From Sorangium aterium (lineage in GTDB: Bacteria; Myxococcota_A; Polyangia; Polyangiales; Polyangiaceae), in contig NZ_JAQNDK010000001.1 in assembly GCF_028368935.1 (NCBI RefSeq), positions 1,612,001 through 1,676,000 of the forward strand: a stretch of 64,000 nucleotides of DNA. The letters run 5' to 3'. Below, piece after piece: positions 18,012 through 27,361 of the stretch (its first letter is position 1; each line of letters starts with the position of its first letter). The notes below the pieces were generated by a model. That model had not been told where the DNA came from, did not search any database, and saw only the letters and a list, made by a program, of their open reading frames with translations. Both the position numbers and the translations under genes were made by a program.

Positions 18012-18150
18012 CCGCGTGGTCAGCACCCGGGCCCCGCGGTGCGCACCTCGCTTGGCCTCAACGTCAACCGCTGGCGCTCCGATGACGTTCGTGGTGCACC
18101 GGGACATGGCCTGTGAGCAGGGCGCATCCGTCTCGGTCAGCCCCGATCGC

Positions 18151-21100
18151 TCACCCGCCGAGCCACCGCCGCGCGAGCTCGAGCGTGCGGGCGTTGTCCG
18201 GCACGTCGCGGAGGAAGCGCTCGCGCCAGGTCGGATCGCTGAGCTTCTCGGCGCGCGCGAGCAGCGCGGCCCTGGCTGACGCGATCGCGGCGGCGGCCTC
18301 GGCGTGTCTGCCGCTCGCGGCGAGCGCCTCGGCGTAGGTCAGGCGGACGAGCGACTCGCCTTCTTCCACGGTGCCGAACTCTGCCAGCCGCGAGCTCGCC
18401 CCGGCGGCAGCCTGCATCGCTTCGTCGATTCGCCCGAGCCCGAGCAACGCGCGCGCAAGTACAGCAGTGGCCTGTACGGCGAGCGTCGGTGCGCTCTGCG
18501 TGAGCACCACCGCGGCGCGCCCGGCGCGCTCGGCGGCCTCGAAATCGCCCATGGCGAAGGCGATCTTCGCGAGGTAACAGTGCGCACATAGCTCCTGTCG
18601 CACCATGCCCGCTCGCCGGCTCGACGTGACCACAGACTCGGCGAGCCCCCGCCCGTCGGCGAGCTGACCACGAGCCGCGAGCACCTGCGCGAGGATGTTC
18701 TCGATGCCGAGCTTCAGCTCGTGCAGGTGCATCCGGTCAGCCTCCGCCAATCCTATGCGTATCAAGGGCTCCGCCCTCTCGAAATCACCGATCTCCGCGT
18801 AGATGGAACCCAAGTTTGTGCGAGCACTGCATGCATTGCGGTGGTCGCCGGCTTGCTCGAAGGCGAGCAACGCGGCCTCCAGACTGGCAGCGCCGGCGCC
18901 CAGATTACCAGTGCAGACCGCGTAGGCCGAGCGCGCGTCGTTGAGGTGCGCGACCACCTCGAGATCTCGCGCTTCCACATTCGCGAGAGCGCGCTCTACG
19001 AGATCGAGCAGCGCGGCGCCTTCGGCGTACCGTCCGGCCAGCGTCAGATTGGCCGCGCCGGCAGACAGGCAGCGGAGCTTTGCGCCCTGCACGTCGTCGC
19101 GAGCAACCACGTTCGCCGCTTCGGTCATCCAGCGGTCGACATCGTCCAGTCGACCCAGTTTGAATGCGGCCCATACCATGGGGGTAATGGCCGAGAACCA
19201 TGCGGCCGAGCCGCGCTCCACCTGGGCTAACGCCTCACTCCCCCGCTCCACGGCGAGCATGAGCTCCCCGCGCCAGACATGTGCCTCCGCCTGGACACGC
19301 CGGAGCCTGCCGGCGGTGTCCCCTGCAGCGCCGCAGCCGATACCCCGGTCGGCCCGCACGATCGCCGCACCGAGATCGCCGCCCCGGAGCGCCTCCTCGG
19401 CCGCGCGAAGGTACGCCTCCGCCGCCCGCGCCTGCGCGCCACCGATCTCGAAATGCTCGGCCAGCGACATCGCGTCCGCGCCGCCGGCGCGGTTTAGCCA
19501 GTCGCCTGCGAGGCCGTGGCCGACGCGGCGGTCGCGCTCGGTGAGCGTGCCATATGCGGCTTCCCGCACCAGCGCGTGCCGGAACCCATACTCCACCTCG
19601 CCCGCGATTCGCGCGTCGTACCGTCGCACGATGAGCTCCCGCCGCGCGAGCTCGGCAAGCCGCCGCGCAACGGGCACGCCGCCCACGAGGGCTGCAACCC
19701 CGCCGTCCCAGAACGTCTCCCCGAAGACGCTCGCCGCGCGCAGCACGCGGCGCTCCTCGATGCCCAGCGCCTCGAGCCGCGCCTGCACCATCGCAAGCGC
19801 CGTCTCGGGCATGCCCTCGCCCCGGCCCTCAGCGACCGCGCGGATCTGCTCCTCCAACACGAACGCGTTGCCCTCGGCGCGCGCCAGCAGCTCGTCCACT
19901 TGACCCTCGCCCACGCCGTCGCCGAGCACCTCGCGCACGAGCCGCTCGCTCGCGCGCCGAGGCAGCGGCGCGAGGCGGAGCCGAAGGCCCTTGCGCTCGC
20001 TCCAGAGCACCGGGAACAGCTCGTGGACCTCCGGGCGGGCGAGCGCCAGCACGAAAAAGGGCAGATCCGCAGCGTGCTGGAGCGCGGCGTCGACCAGGGT
20101 CACCGTGGGCAGGTCGCCCCAGTGCAGATCCTCCAACACGAGCAGCACCGGCCGCCGCTGGCACTCGGCCTTCACGAAATCCTCGAATGCCTCGCGGAGG
20201 CGGTCGCCCATCAACAGTGAATTCCGTCGCGCCGCGTGGAGCTGCACATCGCGCTCGTCGGGGAACGGCGCCCCGACAAGCTCGCCGAGGAACGCCGCAA
20301 CGTGGGCGCCCTTGCCCCCGAGGCTGTCGAGCTGCTCGACCCGGGCGAGCACCTTGCTCCGCCGCACCTCGAGCGGCTCGCCATCGAGGATGCCCATGGC
20401 GCGGCGGAGCGCCTGAGCGAGGAGGCCGAACGCGGAGCCGGCAGCCATGGGATCGGCCCTGCCGATCAAGACCTCGACCGCGCCGCCGGCCTCCTTGAGG
20501 GCGCGGAGGAATTCCCAGGCGAGGCGCGACTTGCCGAGGCCCGGAGCGCCCACGACGACCACGGCGCTCGCGGTGGGCTCGTCCACACAATGGCGCCACT
20601 CGGTCGAGAGCTGCGCGAGCTCGCGCTCTCGCCCGACGCACGGCGTTGGCTTACCGAGGAGCGTGGGGATCGTCTCCGGCTCCTCCTTCGGGCCCCGCAG
20701 CCAGGATCCTTCGGCCTCATGCGTTATATCGAAGCGGCTGGCGAGCAAGCCCGCCGTCGCGCTGTCGAGCCGGATGCCCGACCCCGCCGCTCGGGCATAC
20801 CGCGAGAAAAGCTGAACGACGCGATCGATCAGCACACCGACCGGCAGCCGGCCGGCGACCTCTGCCAGCCCTGTGGCGATGGCCATAGGCAAGCCGCCGA
20901 GCTCCGCCCGCAGCGCGAGCACGCAATGAGCCGCGCGCGCGGCGAGATCCGTCGGGGCCTCGGCGCCGGACAGCGCGATGAGCAGCCACTGCGACTGGAG
21001 GAGCTCGAGGCGCCCGCCGTGCCGCACCGCGATATCGCGCAGCGCCTCCAACCGCGCCGCGCCCTCGGCCTCCGAGAGCGTGGCGTCCGTCTCCGGGCTG

Positions 21101-22026
21101 CCGTCGGCCGCCAGGATGACGCACATGACCCGGCGCTCTGCCGTCGTGATCTCCACGAGCGGAGCGGGCGGCTCCGCCATCCCGCTCGCTCCGACGCGGA
21201 GCCCTGATTGCGCTGGGGTTGCGAGCTCCTCAGCGACGGCGGCGCCGTCGCGCGGCCGCTGCGCCGCCTCTTTCGCCAGCATCCGGGCCACGAGGCGCTC
21301 GAGCGGCTCGGGGACGCCGTCGCGGAGCTCCCCGAGCCGCGGCGGCTCTTCCAGGACGACCTTCATGAGGAGCGAGAGCGCGTTATCGCCAAGGAACGGT
21401 GGGCGCCCCGCGAGGCACTCGAACAGCATACAGCCGAGCGCGAATACATCCGCGCGGGCATCGACGGACGGCTCGCCGCGCGCCTGCTCGGGGGCCATGT
21501 ACCCCGGTGTGCCGAGGATCGCGCCTGGCGCCGTCAGGCTCCGCGCAAGCCGGATATCCCGAGCGATGCCGAAGTCGAGCAGCGTGGCGCGTTCGACCGC
21601 GCCGTCCACCAGCATCAGGTTGCTCGGCTTCAGATCGCGGTGGACGATCCCGAGCTTGTGGACTGCGCCGAGCGTCGCCGCCACCCGTGCTGCCAGGATC
21701 ACGCTTTCGGCAATCGAGAGCGGTCCTTGAGCGAGCCTCGCGTCCAGGGTGATGCCATCGAGCCACTCCATGGCCAGGTAGGGCCGCCCCGTGGCGGTCA
21801 TTCCGTGCGCCACATACTGCACGACCCCTGGCAGCCGGAGTGTGATGAGCGCTTCAGCCTCGCGCGAGAGCCGGCTCAGGTCGCGTATGTTCGCGCTCTG
21901 CAGCACCTTCAGCGCGACCACCTCCCCCGACCGCCGATCCCGCGCACGGTACACGTCCCCCATCCCGCCGGATCCGGCGAGCCGTTCGATCTCGAACCGA
22001 TCCCCGACGACGTCCGAAGCGCGCAT
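18151..22026 (-). CDS. Ser/Thr kinase fused to degenerate cyclase, AAA ATPase and TPR domains (paralogue)
   Basis: A 1291-residue paralogue of the protein at 12454, colinear along its whole length and roughly three-quarters identical by eye. The kinase has GSGGMGDVYRAR, ALKVL, HRDLKPSNLML, DFGIARD and GTPGYMAPEQ. The cyclase-like domain keeps the first Asp (VILAADG) but has LQSQ where the second should be. Walker A is GAPGLGKSRLAWEFL near 490. The TPR half ends in the same LELARRWLGG as its sister. The ATG at 22026 has AAGGG five nt upstream. The TPR region is the least conserved between the two copies, as expected if it selects partners or ligands. The kinase may be controlled by an oligomerising ATPase; targets unknown. 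Confidence 0.9.
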   Translation of the reverse strand: MRASDVVGDRFEIERLAGSGGMGDVYRARDRRSGEVVALKVLQSANIRDLSRLSREAEALITLRLPGVVQYVAHGMTATGRPYLAMEWLDGITLDARLAQGPLSIAESVILAARVAATLGAVHKLGIVHRDLKPSNLMLVDGAVERATLLDFGIARDIRLARSLTAPGAILGTPGYMAPEQARGEPSVDARADVFALGCMLFECLAGRPPFLGDNALSLLMKVVLEEPPRLGELRDGVPEPLERLVARMLAKEAAQRPRDGAAVAEELATPAQSGLRVGASGMAEPPAPLVEITTAERRVMCVILAADGSPETDATLSEAEGAARLEALRDIAVRHGGRLELLQSQWLLIALSGAEAPTDLAARAAHCVLALRAELGGLPMAIATGLAEVAGRLPVGVLIDRVVQLFSRYARAAGSGIRLDSATAGLLASRFDITHEAEGSWLRGPKEEPETIPTLLGKPTPCVGRERELAQLSTEWRHCVDEPTASAVVVVGAPGLGKSRLAWEFLRALKEAGGAVEVLIGRADPMAAGSAFGLLAQALRRAMGILDGEPLEVRRSKVLARVEQLDSLGGKGAHVAAFLGELVGAPFPDERDVQLHAARRNSLLMGDRLREAFEDFVKAECQRRPVLLVLEDLHWGDLPTVTLVDAALQHAADLPFFVLALARPEVHELFPVLWSERKGLRLRLAPLPRRASERLVREVLGDGVGEGQVDELLARAEGNAFVLEEQIRAVAEGRGEGMPETALAMVQARLEALGIEERRVLRAASVFGETFWDGGVAALVGGVPVARRLAELARRELIVRRYDARIAGEVEYGFRHALVREAAYGTLTERDRRVGHGLAGDWLNRAGGADAMSLAEHFEIGGAQARAAEAYLRAAEEALRGGDLGAAIVRADRGIGCGAAGDTAGRLRRVQAEAHVWRGELMLAVERGSEALAQVERGSAAWFSAITPMVWAAFKLGRLDDVDRWMTEAANVVARDDVQGAKLRCLSAGAANLTLAGRYAEGAALLDLVERALANVEARDLEVVAHLNDARSAYAVCTGNLGAGAASLEAALLAFEQAGDHRNACSARTNLGSIYAEIGDFERAEPLIRIGLAEADRMHLHELKLGIENILAQVLAARGQLADGRGLAESVVTSSRRAGMVRQELCAHCYLAKIAFAMGDFEAAERAGRAAVVLTQSAPTLAVQATAVLARALLGLGRIDEAMQAAAGASSRLAEFGTVEEGESLVRLTYAEALAASGRHAEAAAAIASARAALLARAEKLSDPTWRERFLRDVPDNARTLELARRWLGG

Positions 22027-22386
22027 CGCCCTTCTTTAGGTGCTTCGCGCGAGCCCCCCGAATGCCGACCTCTCGCGCACGACCAGCACAGCTCACCACA
22101 AACGCAGGTTGATTTCCATCATCCAAACGTTGGTTCCCCTCGACGTCCCGGGGTCCACGTGCCCTGAAATGCCGCCGCGCTCTTTCGTCCCTACAGCAAA
22201 GCCATAGGCCCTCGCGGAGGGAGCACGCCGCGCGGCGCGCGCACGGGCTGTTGTCTGAGCCCAATTGACGTCCTGTGTCCGGCGCGCTCCGCGCGACGGG
22301 CACAGGACGTCTCAGGCGAGTTCAGCCCGTGCGCGCGCCGCGCGGCGTGCTCCCTCCGCGAGGGCCGGGCGAATCAGAACCCGCGT
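22027..22386. other. 360-bp intergenic region with nested hairpin
   Basis: This gap lies between valS and the kinase-ATPase gene, both on the minus strand. The part next to valS is filled by the 160-bp nested palindrome listed separately. The remaining 180 bp, next to the kinase, are more AT-rich (for example around 22080-22140) and probably carry the kinase promoter. No gene was seen. Confidence 0.6.
22207..22366. repeat. nested inverted repeat, perfect 44-bp outer arms
   Basis: Positions 22207-22250 and 22323-22366 are exact reverse complements over 44 bp. Inside, 22267-22287 and 22291-22311 form a second inverted repeat (19 of 21 pairs) with a 3-nt loop; its arms begin GACGTCCTGTG and end CACAGGACGTC. 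The outer arms contain CTCGCGGAGGGAGCACG. Unpaired stretches of 16 and 11 nt lie between the two helices. As RNA this would fold into one long stem. It begins 20 nt after the valS stop codon. It could be a terminator, an RNA-processing site or a small palindromic mobile element. No direct target-site repeat is obvious. Confidence 0.95.
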
Positions 22387-25089
22387 CTACTCCGTGGCCG
22401 CCGCCTCCCCTGCCCCGGCCGCCGCCGGCGCCGCCGCCACCTCCAGCTCGCAGCGCACCACCTGGACCTCGCCGTCCGCGAGCTCCGCCCGCTCCACGAG
22501 CTCGTGCTTCCCCGCCCGCACCGCCGCGAGCACGTCCCCCAGCGCCGGCCCGAGCCGCGCCAGCGTCGCCGCGTTCGCCCCCAGCGCCAGATGCGTCACC
22601 ACGCGCCCCACGCTCGCGCCGAGCTCGCTCTTCCGCTTGTTGACCGCCGCCATCGCCGCAGCCGCCAGCTCCAGGAGCCCCGCGTCCGCCGGCGCCGCGA
22701 CCTCCGCGAAATCCCCCGCCGCCGGCCACTTCGCCCGGTGGATCGACCGCTGTCCCGTCTCCTCCGCGTACACCCAGGCCCAGACCTCGTCGGTGATGTA
22801 CGGAAGCACCGGCGCGAACAGCCGCAGCAGCACCGAGAGCCCGAGCCGCAGCGCAGCCACCGCCGAGCCCCGCGCCGCGTCGCCAGCGCCGCCCTCGCCG
22901 CGCGCACGCGCCTTGGCCAGCTCCAGGTACGCGTCGGTGAACCAGCGCCAGAAGAAATCCTCCGTCCGCTCGAGCGCCGCCGCGAACTCCTGTGCCTCGA
23001 ACGAGCGCGTCGCGTCCGCCACCACCGCCGACAGCTTGTGCAAGAACGCCCGGTCCAGCTCCTCGGAGACCGGATGGACCTCCGCAGACTGGCTGAGCAC
23101 GTACTTGCCCGCATTCCAGATCTTCGTCACGAGGCGCTTGCCGATCTTCAGCACCTTCTCGTCGAACGCCGTGTCCGTGCCGAGCCGCGCGCTCGCCGAC
23201 CAGTAGCGGACCGCATCCGACGAGTAGTTGTCGAGCAGGTGCATCGGCGTCACGACATTGCCCTTGCTCTTCGACATCTTCTTGCGATCGGGGTCCAGGA
23301 TCCACCCCGAGATCGCGATATGACGCCACGGCACCGACGCCTCGTGCAGCATCGCCTTCGCGATCGTGTAGAACGCCCACGTCCGGATGATGTCGTGCGC
23401 CTGCGGGCGCAGATCGGCCGGGAACAGCCGCGCGTGGCGCCCCTCGTCGAGCCCCCAGTGCGAGCTGATCTGCGGCGTGAGCGAGCTCGTGAACCACGTG
23501 TCGAACACGTCGGACTCCGCCGTGAAGCCGCCTGGCTTGTCCCGCTGAGACGCATCGTATCCGGGCGGCACGTCGACCGTCGGGTCGACCGGGAGCATCT
23601 CGCGCGTCGCGAGCAGCGGCCTACCGTGATCCGGGTTGCCCTCGGCGTCGAGCGGATACCAGACCGGGAACTGCACGCCGAAATACCGCTGGCGGCTGAT
23701 GCACCAGTCGCCCTGGAGCCCCTCGGTCCAGTTGCGGTACCTGAGGCGCATGAAATCCGGGTGCCACTCGATCTTGTCGCCGAACTCGAGGAGCTTTTCC
23801 TTCTTGTCCGCGAGCCGGACGAACCACTGCCGCGTGGGCACGAACTCGAGCGGCTGATCGCCCTTCTCGAAGAACTTCACCGCCCGCTCGATCGGCTTCG
23901 GCTCGCCCCGCAGCGCCGGGCCCGTGCCCGCCACCGCCGCGTGCTCGTCGCGGCGGAGGAGCTCGACCACGGCCGCGCGCGCCTGCTTCACCCCCTTGCC
24001 CTGGAGCGGGGCATACGCCGCGTTCGCGGCGGCCGGATCGCGGCTCTGCCAGTCGCCCTCCCCGAACGTCACCGGGAGGACACGGCCGTTCTTGCCGAGC
24101 ATCTGGCGGAGAGGGAGCTTCTGCTCCCGCCACCAGATCACGTCCGTCGCGTCGCCGAAGGTGCAGACCATCAGGATGCCCGTGCCCTTCTCGCGATCCA
24201 CGAGCGTGCTCGGGAAGATCGGCACCGGCGCGCGGAAGATCGGCGTGAGCGCCGTCTTGCCGAAGAGGTGCTGATACCGCGGATCCTCGGGGTGGGCCGT
24301 CACGCCGACGCAGGCCGCGAGCAGCTCCGGGCGCGTCGTCGCGATGACGAGCTGCTCGCCCGTGCCCTCCACCGCGAACGCGATGTCGTGGAACGCGCCG
24401 GACTGCGGGCGATCCTCGACCTCCGCCTGCGCGACCGCGGTCTGGAAATCGACGTCCCACATCGTGGGCGCGAAGACCGAGTAGAGGTGGCCCTTCTCGT
24501 GCAGATCCAGGAACGACAGCTGCGCCGTCCTGCGGCAGTGATCATCGATAGTGGCATACTCGTACTGCCAGTCGACCGAGAGGCCCACCCGGCGGAAGAG
24601 CGCCTTGAAGACCTGCTCGTCCTCGCGCGTGACCTTGTGGCAGAGCTCGATGAAGTTCGGCCGCGACACGATGCGCGGCGGCTCCTTCTTGAGCGCCTCC
24701 GGCGCCGCCTGCGGCAGCGAGAGGCCGCGCTCGTAGGGCGTGCGCACGTCCGTGCGGACGTGGAAATAGTTCTGCACGCGCCGCTCGGTGGGCAGGCCGT
24801 TGTCGTCCCAGCCCATGGGATAGAAGATGTTGAACCCGAGCATCCGGCGCTGCCGGACGATGACGTCGGTGTGCGTGTAGCTGAAGACGTGGCCGATGTG
24901 CAGCGAGCCCGAGGCGGTCGGCGGAGGCGTGTCGACCACGAAGGTCTCCTCGCGGGGGCGCGAGGGGTCATAACGGTACGTCCCGTCGGCCTCCCACGCG
25001 TCGGCCAGGCGCTGCTCGGCGACGGGCGAGTCGAAATGCTTCGGGAGCGTCGCTGGATCGATGGTGCGGAACGTCTTCTTGGTCGTCAC
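22387..25089 (-). CDS. valS: valine--tRNA ligase
   Basis: A 900-residue class Ia synthetase. It has the HIGH motif in GSLHIGHVFSYTHTD (about 60-75), the valine-editing CP1 domain in the middle, and the KMSKS loop as DRKKMSKSKGNVVTP near 605. The C-terminus has the anticodon-binding helices and a short Ala-rich tail. The phrase MGWDDNGLPTERRVQNYF is the form I know from actinobacterial and archaeal ValRS rather than the E. coli type, so an acquired allele is possible. The start is the GTG at 25089, which has AGGTGA six nt upstream; a longer frame runs 17 codons further but its translation is not conserved sequence. The upstream flavoprotein gene is 211 nt away on the same strand. Confidence 0.97.
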   Translation of the reverse strand: MTTKKTFRTIDPATLPKHFDSPVAEQRLADAWEADGTYRYDPSRPREETFVVDTPPPTASGSLHIGHVFSYTHTDVIVRQRRMLGFNIFYPMGWDDNGLPTERRVQNYFHVRTDVRTPYERGLSLPQAAPEALKKEPPRIVSRPNFIELCHKVTREDEQVFKALFRRVGLSVDWQYEYATIDDHCRRTAQLSFLDLHEKGHLYSVFAPTMWDVDFQTAVAQAEVEDRPQSGAFHDIAFAVEGTGEQLVIATTRPELLAACVGVTAHPEDPRYQHLFGKTALTPIFRAPVPIFPSTLVDREKGTGILMVCTFGDATDVIWWREQKLPLRQMLGKNGRVLPVTFGEGDWQSRDPAAANAAYAPLQGKGVKQARAAVVELLRRDEHAAVAGTGPALRGEPKPIERAVKFFEKGDQPLEFVPTRQWFVRLADKKEKLLEFGDKIEWHPDFMRLRYRNWTEGLQGDWCISRQRYFGVQFPVWYPLDAEGNPDHGRPLLATREMLPVDPTVDVPPGYDASQRDKPGGFTAESDVFDTWFTSSLTPQISSHWGLDEGRHARLFPADLRPQAHDIIRTWAFYTIAKAMLHEASVPWRHIAISGWILDPDRKKMSKSKGNVVTPMHLLDNYSSDAVRYWSASARLGTDTAFDEKVLKIGKRLVTKIWNAGKYVLSQSAEVHPVSEELDRAFLHKLSAVVADATRSFEAQEFAAALERTEDFFWRWFTDAYLELAKARARGEGGAGDAARGSAVAALRLGLSVLLRLFAPVLPYITDEVWAWVYAEETGQRSIHRAKWPAAGDFAEVAAPADAGLLELAAAAMAAVNKRKSELGASVGRVVTHLALGANAATLARLGPALGDVLAAVRAGKHELVERAELADGEVQVVRCELEVAAAPAAAGAGEAAATE

Positions 25090-25300
25090 GTGATCACCTG
25101 CAAAACTGACCCCGCAGGTACCGCCCGCGGGGGCGCGCATCCTACGTCGTACCCAGGGTAACGCTCAAGGCGCGCCGCGTCACCGGAGGGCGATCCACGC
25201 TCGCGTCCGCCCGGGATCGGCGGCTCCGTCCTGGAGAGCCCGGTGGCTCCGCCGCGGCGCTCGACCTCGACGCGCTCGACGCGCCCGCCGAGGCGGCGGC

Positions 25301-26035
25301 TCAGTCGTAGCGCTCGACGTGGACGTGCTTGCGGGGGACGCCGAGCTCGCCGCGGGCAAGCTCGCGCACGAGCGAGACCATCCGATCGAGGCCGCAGATG
25401 AAGACGTGCGGGGCCGGATCCCCGCTCACCCCGGCGAGCTCCCGGTAGAGCTCGGGCACGTGCGCCTGCACGTAGCCGCGGCGGCCCGGCCAGGACGGGC
25501 CGCCGCGCGAGAGCGTGATCTCGTAGCGGATCCGGTCCGAGCCGCGCGCGAGCGCCTCGAGCTCGTCGCGGTAGATGACGTCCTCCTCGAAGCGCGCGCC
25601 GAACAGGACCCACAGGTGCGCGGCCGCCCCGGCGCGCAGCGACGCGTGAAGCATGCTCCGGAGCGGCGTGACGCCGGTGCCGGTGGCGACGAACAGCGAG
25701 GGCGCTGGGCTCTCGGGATCGCGCGTGAAGAGCCCGTGCGGGCCGACGGCGCGGAGCGTCGCGCCGGGCTCCAGCCGGTGCAGGTACTCCGAGCCGGCCC
25801 CGCCCTCTACGCGGGTGACCGCCAGATCGAAGCGAGGCGAGCCGTCGGGCGCAGAGGCGATCGAGTAGGCGCGCTTCACCTCACCGCCCGGGAGCGGGAG
25901 GACGAGGTTGACCCATTGCCCGGCCTCGAACAGGAACGCCCTGCCGTCGCTGCGCTCGAACGAGAGCTCTCGCACGAAAGGGCTGAGAGGCCGGACGGCG
26001 ACGAGGCGGGCTTCGAACGGTTCGGCTTGGATCAT
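25301..26035 (-). CDS. ferredoxin/flavodoxin-NADP reductase-like flavoprotein
   Basis: A 244-residue FNR-superfamily oxidoreductase that should move electrons between NAD(P)H and a protein or small acceptor using bound FAD. Residues 1-100 are the FAD barrel with the hallmark RAYSIASAP (R-x-Y-S). Residues about 105-244 are the nucleotide domain with FVATGTGVTPLRSML and the late CGLDRM. There is no iron-sulfur or globin domain, so it needs a separate partner, and none is adjacent. The ATG at 26035 precedes the barrel directly; the longer frame is not protein-like. It is cytoplasmic, and was probably transcribed alone. Confidence 0.88.
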   Translation of the reverse strand: MIQAEPFEARLVAVRPLSPFVRELSFERSDGRAFLFEAGQWVNLVLPLPGGEVKRAYSIASAPDGSPRFDLAVTRVEGGAGSEYLHRLEPGATLRAVGPHGLFTRDPESPAPSLFVATGTGVTPLRSMLHASLRAGAAAHLWVLFGARFEEDVIYRDELEALARGSDRIRYEITLSRGGPSWPGRRGYVQAHVPELYRELAGVSGDPAPHVFICGLDRMVSLVRELARGELGVPRKHVHVERYD

Positions 26036-26248
26036 GATGGGGCCTCTGCGGGGCCACAGGCTGCCGGGCCGCGCGGGTGGCGAGGTCTTACCGCAGCCCT
26101 CGCCCTGGCCCAATCACGATCGGAGCCGTCATGGCGCCGCCGGACGGCGTGGAGTCGCGGAAGTCTAGGCCTTCCGGCTCCACGCCGCCGGCGCGCACGG
26201 CCGGGCCGCCGCCCGTTCGCGGCGCTCCGGCGCCGGAGCGCAGCGGAT

Positions 26249-26458
26249 CTACCGCTGCACGCCCATGCGCCGGCGCTGCGGGATGTTCAGCGCCGGCCGG
26301 GAGCGGTCCTGGTGGGGGAGCTTGCTCGGCGGGCGGGGCTCCCTGTGCGCGGGCTTCGGCGCGGGGACAGGCCCCGTCTGCGGCGGGCGCCGGTCGGGCG
26401 TCTTGGCCGAGCCGAGCTCCAGTGTGCGTTCGGGGAGATGCGCGGGTCGCTCCGTCAT
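26249..26458 (-). CDS. small Pro/Arg-rich hypothetical protein
   Basis: A 69-residue protein starting at an ATG with a strong GGAGG site seven nt upstream (TGGAGGATTCC). It is rich in Pro, Arg and Gln, has no hydrophobic segment and no cysteine, and is probably disordered. Phrases include MTERPAHLPERTLEL and NIPQRRRMGVQR. I do not recognise a family. The ribosome site and the clean stop are the main reasons to call it; the upstream open frame of another 69 codons is rejected. It could be a nucleic-acid-binding peptide or a precursor; the sequence gives no way to choose. Confidence 0.5.
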   Translation of the reverse strand: MTERPAHLPERTLELGSAKTPDRRPPQTGPVPAPKPAHREPRPPSKLPHQDRSRPALNIPQRRRMGVQR

Positions 26459-27361
26459 GGAATCCTCCATTCGATCACTCATCACCACAGCAGAAAGAGC
26501 ACCAAGGCTGAACGAACCCTTCGAAGAACCGGCTCTCATATACCCTCCATTCATCGTACGACCCCGGATTGCAGGCACACCGATGCCGCGACGGACGCTG
26601 GCCATGGACGCCGCCCAAAGGCCGCTCGACTGGCGCTCTCGCGCGATGGACGCACCTCCACGCATCGCCGGGGCAGGGCGGTCCGCATCACCACACGCCC
26701 CCTCGCAAGGCGCCTCAGCGCCTCGCCGTCAGGGGAGATGGCGAGTCGGACCGCCGCGCCACGAACCATCCGGCTCGGTGCTTCGCGCGAGCGGCCAGCG
26801 AGCGAGGGCGTGCGACCGCGAGGTCAGCGACCTTCAGCGCATCGGACTCGTTCGCATTTCGGCCACGCTCCGTCCCACGAGCACACGACCCACGCCCGCG
26901 CGGGAAGGCTGCGGGCGGCCGTCGTGGCTGCTCACGTGCGGCAGCAGAAGGGCGCCGTGTCTACCTGGGCAACAGGCGCTTCCCCTTCGGGGCCGCGTGA
27001 CGGAGCGGTGGTATCAGAGGAAAGTGTGCATGATTGACGCGGGCGACGCGTCGACAGCAACGCTAGCACCGGAGCCAGAGATCGCCCAGCACTTTCTGGT
27101 GGTGGGGTGCTTCGGCCGAAAGTGGGGTCTTTTGAACCGCCAAGACGCCACAAGACGCCAAAAAACCACAAAATCTTGGCGTCTTGTGGCGTCTTGGCGG
27201 TTCCATCATTCCGGCAGGGGGGAGGAATTCCCCCACCCCATTTTCTGTGTCTTCGGAGGAGCGCTGTCCTCGCGGAGCGCTCCTCTCCTCATTATTACAC
27301 TTCTGCTTCTCCCCCCGCTCCACGAGCGGCAGGAGCTCGCACGGGCGCCCCGAGCCACCGA
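26459..27361. other. 900-bp intergenic region with a palindromic repeat
   Basis: No credible gene was found here. The part nearest 26458 is AT-rich and carries the promoter of the small Pro/Arg-rich gene. Overlapping frames on both strands at 26550-27000 have no ribosome site and unlikely amino acid composition. A 28-bp perfect inverted repeat lies at 27134-27203, and a 10-bp inverted repeat (GAGGAGCGCT / AGCGCTCCTC, 27256-27265 and 27276-27285) lies closer to the next gene, where it might terminate its transcription. Confidence 0.55.
27134..27203. repeat. 28-bp perfect inverted repeat with internal direct repeats
   Basis: The arms 27134-27161 and 27176-27203 are exact reverse complements, separated by a 14-nt A-rich loop. 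Each arm is itself built of CCAAGACGCCA-type direct repeats. Its composition is unlike the local sequence. I have seen similar GGCGTCTTGGCGG palindromes scattered through many environmental bacterial genomes, so this is probably a member of an interspersed palindromic repeat family. It is not followed by a T-run on either strand. Confidence 0.95.

Noticed and set aside
22504-25161. Plus-strand frame of 885 codons opposite valS
   Set aside because: Antisense shadow; valS is beyond doubt.
26551-27000. Small frames on both strands in the 900-bp gap
   Set aside because: Arg/Ser/Ala-rich translations without ribosome sites.
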